Source of the DNA: Andreesenia angusta
Lineage (GTDB): Bacteria > Bacillota > Clostridia > Tissierellales > Gottschalkiaceae
Assembly (NCBI RefSeq): GCF_001855385.1
Contig: NZ_MKIE01000001.1
Span: 248,001-312,000 of the forward strand
Direction of reading: 5' to 3'
DNA length: 64,000 bases
Part shown: one piece after another, positions 60,101 through 64,000 of the stretch
Layout: each line of letters starts with the position of its first letter
Numbering within the stretch: position 1 is the stretch's first letter
The notes under the pieces: generated by a model
What the model was told of the DNA's origin: nothing
Databases searched by the model: none
Seen by the model: only the letters and a program-made list of their open reading frames with translations
Made by a program: the position numbers and the translations under genes

Positions 60101-60724
60101 GCCAATTCCGTACATGATGATATAGAGATATACGGTGAAGGCGGAGAGACTATAGGGGTGCTCCATATGCTGAGACAGCAAGCTGTAAAGTCCGAGAGCT
60201 ACTACCTCTCTCTTGCAGACTTCATCAGGCCTAAGTCCTCTGGAACCCATGACTTTATAGGCGGATTTATAGCTACTTCGGGTAAAAGAATAGACGAACT
60301 CTACTACGAGTATAAGGAAAACGGAGACGACTACAGCGCCATGCTTGTAAAGATACTGGGTGACAGGCTTGCTGAAGCGGCTTCTTCAGCCTTGAACCAC
60401 TCGCTTTCCGAGTCAGAGTGGAGCTTTAGAAATACGCTCGGCATAAGGCCGGCTTACGGATATCCTTCTCTTCCCGACCATTCAGAGAAAGAGACGCTGT
60501 TCAGTATTCTCGATGCGGAGTCGAATACTGAAGTAAGCCTCACAGATAACTATATGATGATGCCAGTCGGAAGCGTATGCGGTCTCTATATACCTAGTGA
60601 CTTTGCAAAATATGTGGATGTAGGGAATATAGATTCAGACCAGCTTGAATCATACAGCCTGAGAAAAGGCTGGAGCGTAGAGTCAACTGCCAAAATGATA
60701 GCCAACAATATAAGGCAGTCCTAG
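57116..60724 (+). CDS. metH: Cobalamin-dependent methionine synthase
   Basis: The 1202-residue enzyme contains all four modules. The homocysteine domain has zinc cysteines in LNCAFG and GGCCGTT (about residues 300-310). The methyl-tetrahydrofolate domain has [15 protein letters not shown]. The cobalamin domain has the DxHxxG motif VHDIGKN (about 750), and the C-terminal reactivation domain has [19 protein letters not shown]. It transfers a methyl group from methyltetrahydrofolate to homocysteine. Start is TTG at 57,116 with GAAGGTGGG upstream. Monocistronic, with a strong terminator. Confidence 0.96.
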   Translation: MNLKSLFGKKILVLDGAMGTAIQNYKLVEEDYRGERFADFSFQQKGNNDILSLTAPHIIEEIHENYLKSGADIIETNTFNSTAVSQEDYGLQDYVYEMNKTSAELARRIADKYTALTPDKPRFVAGSIGPTNKTLSMSPDVENPGYRAIDFDSLMKDYYEQISGLMDGGVDCILIETIFDTLNARAAIYAVDLLNEERNTEVPIMISGTLTDKSGRTLSGQTLEAFLASMKNQYIISVGLNCAFGAKDLIPFIKTISKKTNYYVSVYPNAGLPNELGEYDESPETTVGYLRELVDGGFVNMVGGCCGTTFAHIKAISELVDGATPRQIPEIAEETTLAGLETVVVSKENNFLNIGERTNVAGSRKFARLIAEKQYEEALSIARDQVENGGQAIDINFDDGMLDSEEEMDVFLKLLASEPEISKVPVVIDSSKFSVILAGLKAIQGKPLVNSISLKNGEEEFIEQAKTINRFGAAVVVMAFDEKGQADSYDRRVEICGRAYKILVEKVNFPAENIVFDPNILAIATGMEEHDNYAVDFIETARWIKANLPGAKISGGLSNLSFSFRGNNVIREAMHSVFLYHAIEAGMDMAILNPGMVQIYDEIDPELLPKVEAVVMNTHPEAAEELIEFAEQFKGTSEKSEGTALKWREGSVEERLKHAMVKGLTDFIEEDIMEARISYSRALDIIENPLMDGMNVVGELFGEGKMFLPQVVKSARVMKKAVSVLLPFIEEEKTSGSSSAGKVLMATVKGDVHDIGKNIVGVVLSCNNFEVIDLGIMVPPETIVQKALEEKPDIIGLSGLITPSLDEMVTVAQMMNDEGLDIPIMIGGATTSKVHTAVKIAPEYNGAVVYTTDASKAVEMAKNLCSAEKREKVISDINSEYSKLRDVYFGHSEEYLPYEEVLEYGLDIDWDDVDSTMPKSFGPKKVDYNVDSLRDSIDWTYFFVQWGFKERYPAILEHPEYGEEAAKLLEDANDMLDALSADEKLVPHAVYGLFKANSVHDDIEIYGEGGETIGVLHMLRQQAVKSESYYLSLADFIRPKSSGTHDFIGGFIATSGKRIDELYYEYKENGDDYSAMLVKILGDRLAEAASSALNHSLSESEWSFRNTLGIRPAYGYPSLPDHSEKETLFSILDAESNTEVSLTDNYMMMPVGSVCGLYIPSDFAKYVDVGNIDSDQLESYSLRKGWSVESTAKMIANNIRQS

Positions 60725-60741
60725 TTTTAAGATGTAAAATT

Positions 60742-60777
60742 AAAAGCAAGCCCAGCTTTAAGCATGGGCTTGCTTTT
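60742..60777. terminator. Bidirectional terminator between metH and the GH13 gene
   Basis: AAAAGCAAGCCCA (60,742-60,754) pairs perfectly with TGGGCTTGCTTTT (60,765-60,777). The minus-strand side overlaps the last codons of the glycosidase gene. Confidence 0.85.
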
Positions 60778-62677
60778 CGTTTAAGAGCACCAGTCGGCCT
60801 CTGGGGCATATCTCTATCTTTAGAACCCCGTCTTCAAGGCTGTACTCTTTTTCTTCTATTAAGTCTTTAAGTCTCTCTATTCCATACTCCGAAAGATCCA
60901 ACTCCACCTGCTGGCTTCTCTCACATCTGTTCAAAAGCACAAGCCCCAAGCTGGAGTTTTTTCTCATATACCCATATACATGTCTGTTGACCGGGATGGA
61001 TTTGAAGTCGCCCCATCTGAAAACAGAGTGGCTTTTTCTTATCGCTATCACTTTCTTGTACCATGACAGCAGTTCCTCGTCTTCTCTGCCCCAAGGATAT
61101 GTCCTCCTGTTGTGTGGATCTGCATATCCCTCAACTCCTACTTCATCTCCGTAGTATATAGACGGGACACCTGGAAAAGTCATCTGCACAAGCGAAGCCA
61201 TCTTGAGATGATCTATTGCGTCCTTTCTGCTCTCTGGAGTCATCCTGAACTCCTTGCGCTCGGCTTCAGTCATATGGTTAGGATCTGGGACCCTTCCAAA
61301 TGCGTATATAGCCCTCTCTGAGTCATGGGTTCCTATCAGGTTCATAGCAGAGTAGAAATACTCTTTGGGGTAGTTTTCGTAGAGGCTCATTATGTTTCTG
61401 TGTACCTCGTATGAATTTATCTCCCCCATTATATATCGCTCGAAATTGTCCCTAAACGGATAATTCATGGTCGAGTCGAGCTCTTCCCCTAGGAGGTATT
61501 CCCTCCGCTCGCCATAGCTTATCTTGTTTGAAGAGTCCTCCCAGACCTCCCCTATGAGCACGGAGTCTTCGTCCACTTCTTTCAGCTTTTTTCTCAAGCT
61601 CTTTATAAAGCTGTCTGGAAGCTCGTCGGCCACATCAAGGCGCCAGCCCTTCGCTCCTAGCTTGGTCCATTTTTCTATCACGCCACCATCTCCGAGTATG
61701 AACTCCTTGTACGAGCTGTTTTCTTCCTCTACATTCGGTAACACATCTATTCCCCACCAAGACTCGTATTCGTCAGGGTGTGTCTTAAACCTATACCAGC
61801 TGTAGTACTTCGAGTCTTTCGACTGGTATGCCCCTGTTGAATTGTAGTTCCCGTATTTGTTGAAGTAGATGCTGTCGCTTCCTGTATGGCTGAATACCCC
61901 GTCCAGCACTATATAGATTCCCCTCTCTCTGGCCTTTTCGCAGAGAGTCTTGAATTTCTCCTCGTCACCGAACATCTTGTCTATCTTCATATAGTCCCCT
62001 GTGTCGTACTTGTGGTTGCTTGAAGCCTCAAATATAGGGTTCAAGTATATTATACTCACTCCTAAATCCTCTAGATAGTCAAGCTTTTCTATAACCCCCA
62101 AGAGATTTCCGCCAAAGTAGTCGTAATATACTACTCGTCCACTTTCGTCTTTAATGTATGACGGGTCTTCACTCCAGTCGGCTCTCAGCAGCATATCCCT
62201 GTTCGGCCTGTTCACCTTCCCGCCTGGATTCCCGTTGTAGAATCTGTCGGGAAATATCTGATATATCACTCCCTCCCGATACCAGCATGGGACAGTTCCA
62301 TCTGGACTGTATACAGTTATCTGGTATGACTTAGGGGAGTGTATATACATGGAACCCACCCCTCCAAGCCCATCGTTGCTGTTCCCGTAGTAGTAGACGC
62401 CCTCGTCGGTATGCACTTCAAAGTAGTACCACACAAGCCCTCTAAAGTTGGAGGTATACAGCTCATAGCCGTATACCTCCTCTATTCCTTCAGCTGAAAT
62501 CTTGCTCATCTTCTCTAGCTTCTCAGCTTCTCTGTCTCTATTTATGACAATATACGCAGCTTTCATCTGCCTGTCTGTCGTAAGTCTGAGCTTTAGCTCG
62601 ACTGAATCTCCAGACTTCACCGCCCCAAAGGGACTTCTGTAGTCCAAGCTGTGAGAGTCATGTGCTATCTCCATCAT
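60758..62677 (-). CDS. GH13 alpha-glucosidase/cyclomaltodextrinase-type glycosidase
   Basis: The 639-residue enzyme has an N-terminal beta-sandwich (residues 1-125, as in neopullulanases), a TIM barrel with GWRLDVADE (nucleophile Asp), LIGEVWED (acid Glu) and IGTHDSER (Asp), and a C-terminal beta domain. It hydrolyses alpha-glucans or maltodextrins; no signal peptide is seen, so it acts in the cytoplasm. Start is the ATG at 62,677, which overlaps the stop of the phosphorylase gene (ATGA); AAAGGCGAG lies upstream. With phosphorylase it forms a glycogen/maltodextrin degradation unit. Confidence 0.88.
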   Translation of the reverse strand: MMEIAHDSHSLDYRSPFGAVKSGDSVELKLRLTTDRQMKAAYIVINRDREAEKLEKMSKISAEGIEEVYGYELYTSNFRGLVWYYFEVHTDEGVYYYGNSNDGLGGVGSMYIHSPKSYQITVYSPDGTVPCWYREGVIYQIFPDRFYNGNPGGKVNRPNRDMLLRADWSEDPSYIKDESGRVVYYDYFGGNLLGVIEKLDYLEDLGVSIIYLNPIFEASSNHKYDTGDYMKIDKMFGDEEKFKTLCEKARERGIYIVLDGVFSHTGSDSIYFNKYGNYNSTGAYQSKDSKYYSWYRFKTHPDEYESWWGIDVLPNVEEENSSYKEFILGDGGVIEKWTKLGAKGWRLDVADELPDSFIKSLRKKLKEVDEDSVLIGEVWEDSSNKISYGERREYLLGEELDSTMNYPFRDNFERYIMGEINSYEVHRNIMSLYENYPKEYFYSAMNLIGTHDSERAIYAFGRVPDPNHMTEAERKEFRMTPESRKDAIDHLKMASLVQMTFPGVPSIYYGDEVGVEGYADPHNRRTYPWGREDEELLSWYKKVIAIRKSHSVFRWGDFKSIPVNRHVYGYMRKNSSLGLVLLNRCERSQQVELDLSEYGIERLKDLIEEKEYSLEDGVLKIEICPRGRLVLLNEKQAHA

Positions 62678-63999
62678 TTCAGCACACTCGCCTTTATGCC
62701 CCATATCTCGTCAGCATATTCCCTGACTGTCCTGTCGCTTGAGAATATACCCGATTTAGCCGTATTCACTATGCTCATCTCCGTCCATCTGTCTTGGTCT
62801 CTGTATGCCTTTTCAGCCCTATCTTGAGCCTTTATATAGCTGTCGAAATCTTTGAGCACAAAGTACTGGTCATTGTTGTAGAGTATAGTCTCGTATATGC
62901 GCTTGTAGCTCTCACCTTGTCCCGGTATGCTGTTGTCCACAAGGCTGTTCATAACCCTCTTGATTCTGAAATCCTTGTTGTACACGTCGAATGCAGCATA
63001 TCCTCCGCTTTCATAGTACTTCATGACCTCATCCACCGTGAGACCGAACTTGAAGAAGTTTTCGTCTCCCACCGCTTCCCTTATCTCTATATTCGCGCCG
63101 TCCAGCGTTCCAACAGTGAGCGCTCCGTTCAGCATGAACTTCATGTTCCCAGTTCCTGAAGCCTCCTTGCTGGCCGTGGATATCTGCTCACTTATGTCTG
63201 TGGCAGGGAAAATCCTCTCGGCGAGTGAAACCCTGTAGTTCTCAAGTCCCACTACTTTTATCTTTCCACCTATCGACTTGTCGTTGTTTATCATCTCTGC
63301 AACAGACATCATAAGGTTTATTATGCGCTTAGCCATGTAGTAACCTGGAGCCGCCTTGCCTCCGAATATAAAAGTCCTAGGCACCATGTCCATATTCGGA
63401 TTGTCTTTAAGCCTGTAGTAAAGGTCTAGTATATGGAATATATTCAGAGTCTGTCTCTTGTACTCGTGGATACGCTTGACTTGAACGTCGAATATAGAGT
63501 CTATGTCCACGCTTATGCCGTTGTTCTCAAGAATTATCTTGGCCAGTCGCTCTTTATTCTCTCGCTTTGCAGCTCTCACTTTCTCCTTGAATGAGCTGTC
63601 ACCTTTGAACTTCACAAGCTCCTCAAGCTGCATAGGGTCTTTTATCCAGGAATCCCCTATCGTCTCTGTAACTGCCTTCGAAAGAGGGCTGTTTGACTTT
63701 AAAAGCCACGATCTATGGGTTATCCCATTTGTCTTGTTGTTGAACTTGTCAGGATAGTACTCGTAGAAGTTCTTCATAACTGAGTTTTTCAGTATCTCTG
63801 TGTGGACCTTTGCGACTCCGTTTACGCTGTGGCTTCCCACTATGGCCATATGTGCCATGTTTATGCTGTTGTCTCTTATTATGGCCATCTCCCAAACTTT
63901 CCAGGAATCCTGTCCGTACTTGCACCTTAGCTCTTCCTTGTGCCTTCTGTCTATCTCCTCCACTATCATGTAGATTCTAGGGAGCAGCCATCTGAAGGA
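62674..63999 (-). CDS. glgP: Glycogen/maltodextrin phosphorylase (3' part; continues beyond the window)
   Basis: The frame is open to the window edge; 441 C-terminal residues are visible, about half of the usual 750-850. Motifs: FGGKAAPGYYMAKRIINLM, ISEQISTASKEASGTGNMKF (PLP-lysine region EASGTGNMKF) and GTLDGANIEIREAVG, all hallmarks of the phosphorylase family. It releases glucose-1-phosphate from alpha-1,4-glucans. The visible residues before the ATG at 63,969 (RWLLPRIY) belong to the family, so that ATG is internal. Confidence 0.93.
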   Translation of the reverse strand, partial: SFRWLLPRIYMIVEEIDRRHKEELRCKYGQDSWKVWEMAIIRDNSINMAHMAIVGSHSVNGVAKVHTEILKNSVMKNFYEYYPDKFNNKTNGITHRSWLLKSNSPLSKAVTETIGDSWIKDPMQLEELVKFKGDSSFKEKVRAAKRENKERLAKIILENNGISVDIDSIFDVQVKRIHEYKRQTLNIFHILDLYYRLKDNPNMDMVPRTFIFGGKAAPGYYMAKRIINLMMSVAEMINNDKSIGGKIKVVGLENYRVSLAERIFPATDISEQISTASKEASGTGNMKFMLNGALTVGTLDGANIEIREAVGDENFFKFGLTVDEVMKYYESGGYAAFDVYNKDFRIKRVMNSLVDNSIPGQGESYKRIYETILYNNDQYFVLKDFDSYIKAQDRAEKAYRDQDRWTEMSIVNTAKSGIFSSDRTVREYADEIWGIKASVLK

Positions 64000-64000
64000 C

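Noticed and set aside
1-64000. CRISPR array, tRNA or rRNA genes
   Set aside because: No regularly spaced repeats and no recognisable tRNA or rRNA sequence found on reading both strands.

Overview
The window reads as the chromosome of a low-GC, strictly anaerobic clostridial Firmicute that ferments amino acids and possibly purines. The signs are a KamA-family glutamate/lysine 2,3-aminomutase, paired double-cubane-cluster reductases with their ATP-driven activator, an ATPase/NifX iron-sulfur cluster locus, cobalamin-dependent methionine synthase, an 8-oxoguanine/guanine-type deaminase, frequent TTG starts and strong AGGAGG ribosome sites. A probable UGA-read (selenocysteine) gene in the feo operon fits such an organism. 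The species cannot be fixed from the sequence alone. I see no tRNA, rRNA or CRISPR array.

Positions 1-28,360 are an AT-rich accessory (defence) region. It holds a GNAT toxin-antitoxin pair, mazEF plus an HNH nuclease, a DUF1643 gene, and an HxlR/flavoprotein pair. Next come a four-gene set of two DUF262 proteins and two PD-(D/E)XK proteins, a second MazF-type toxin-antitoxin, and an ApeA-type HEPN protein. An IS110 remnant and an IS3-like element follow, and the region ends with a complete six-gene BREX type 3 operon (brxF-brxC-pglXI-brxHII-pglZ-brxA). Partial copies of the 3' end of the 23S rRNA uracil methyltransferase gene at 28,322 recur at about 4.7, 11.28 and 11.93 kb. I read this as a stack of integrations at the 3' end of that gene.

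Positions 28.3-41.5 kb are core metabolism: the rRNA methyltransferase, the aminomutase, a secreted C39-like peptidase, and a molybdopterin-family oxidoreductase lacking its iron-sulfur domain. They are followed by two tandem double-cubane proteins plus activator, then a locus of Mrp, two NifX-like proteins and two MinD ATPases with inserted ferredoxin domains, divergent from a NifU/IscU scaffold gene.

Positions 41.5-57 kb, nearly all on the minus strand, carry an aminopeptidase P, a metallo-beta-lactamase/rhodanese protein, an unusual membrane-domain::P-type ATPase fusion, a beta-CASP RNase-like protein, a GntR regulator with an amidohydrolase, a Nat-type ABC exporter, and the feo iron operon. 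Upstream of feoA lies a small Cys-rich membrane protein gene with an in-frame TGA, best explained as a selenoprotein. Positions 57-64 kb hold metH, then a GH13 glucosidase translationally coupled to a glycogen phosphorylase that runs off the window.

The observations most worth following are the Sec-containing FeoB-associated protein, the P-type ATPase fusion with a retained internal ribosome site, the rlmCD-anchored defence island with a 39-base leader shared by two defence operons, and the GNAT toxin that has no normal start codon.
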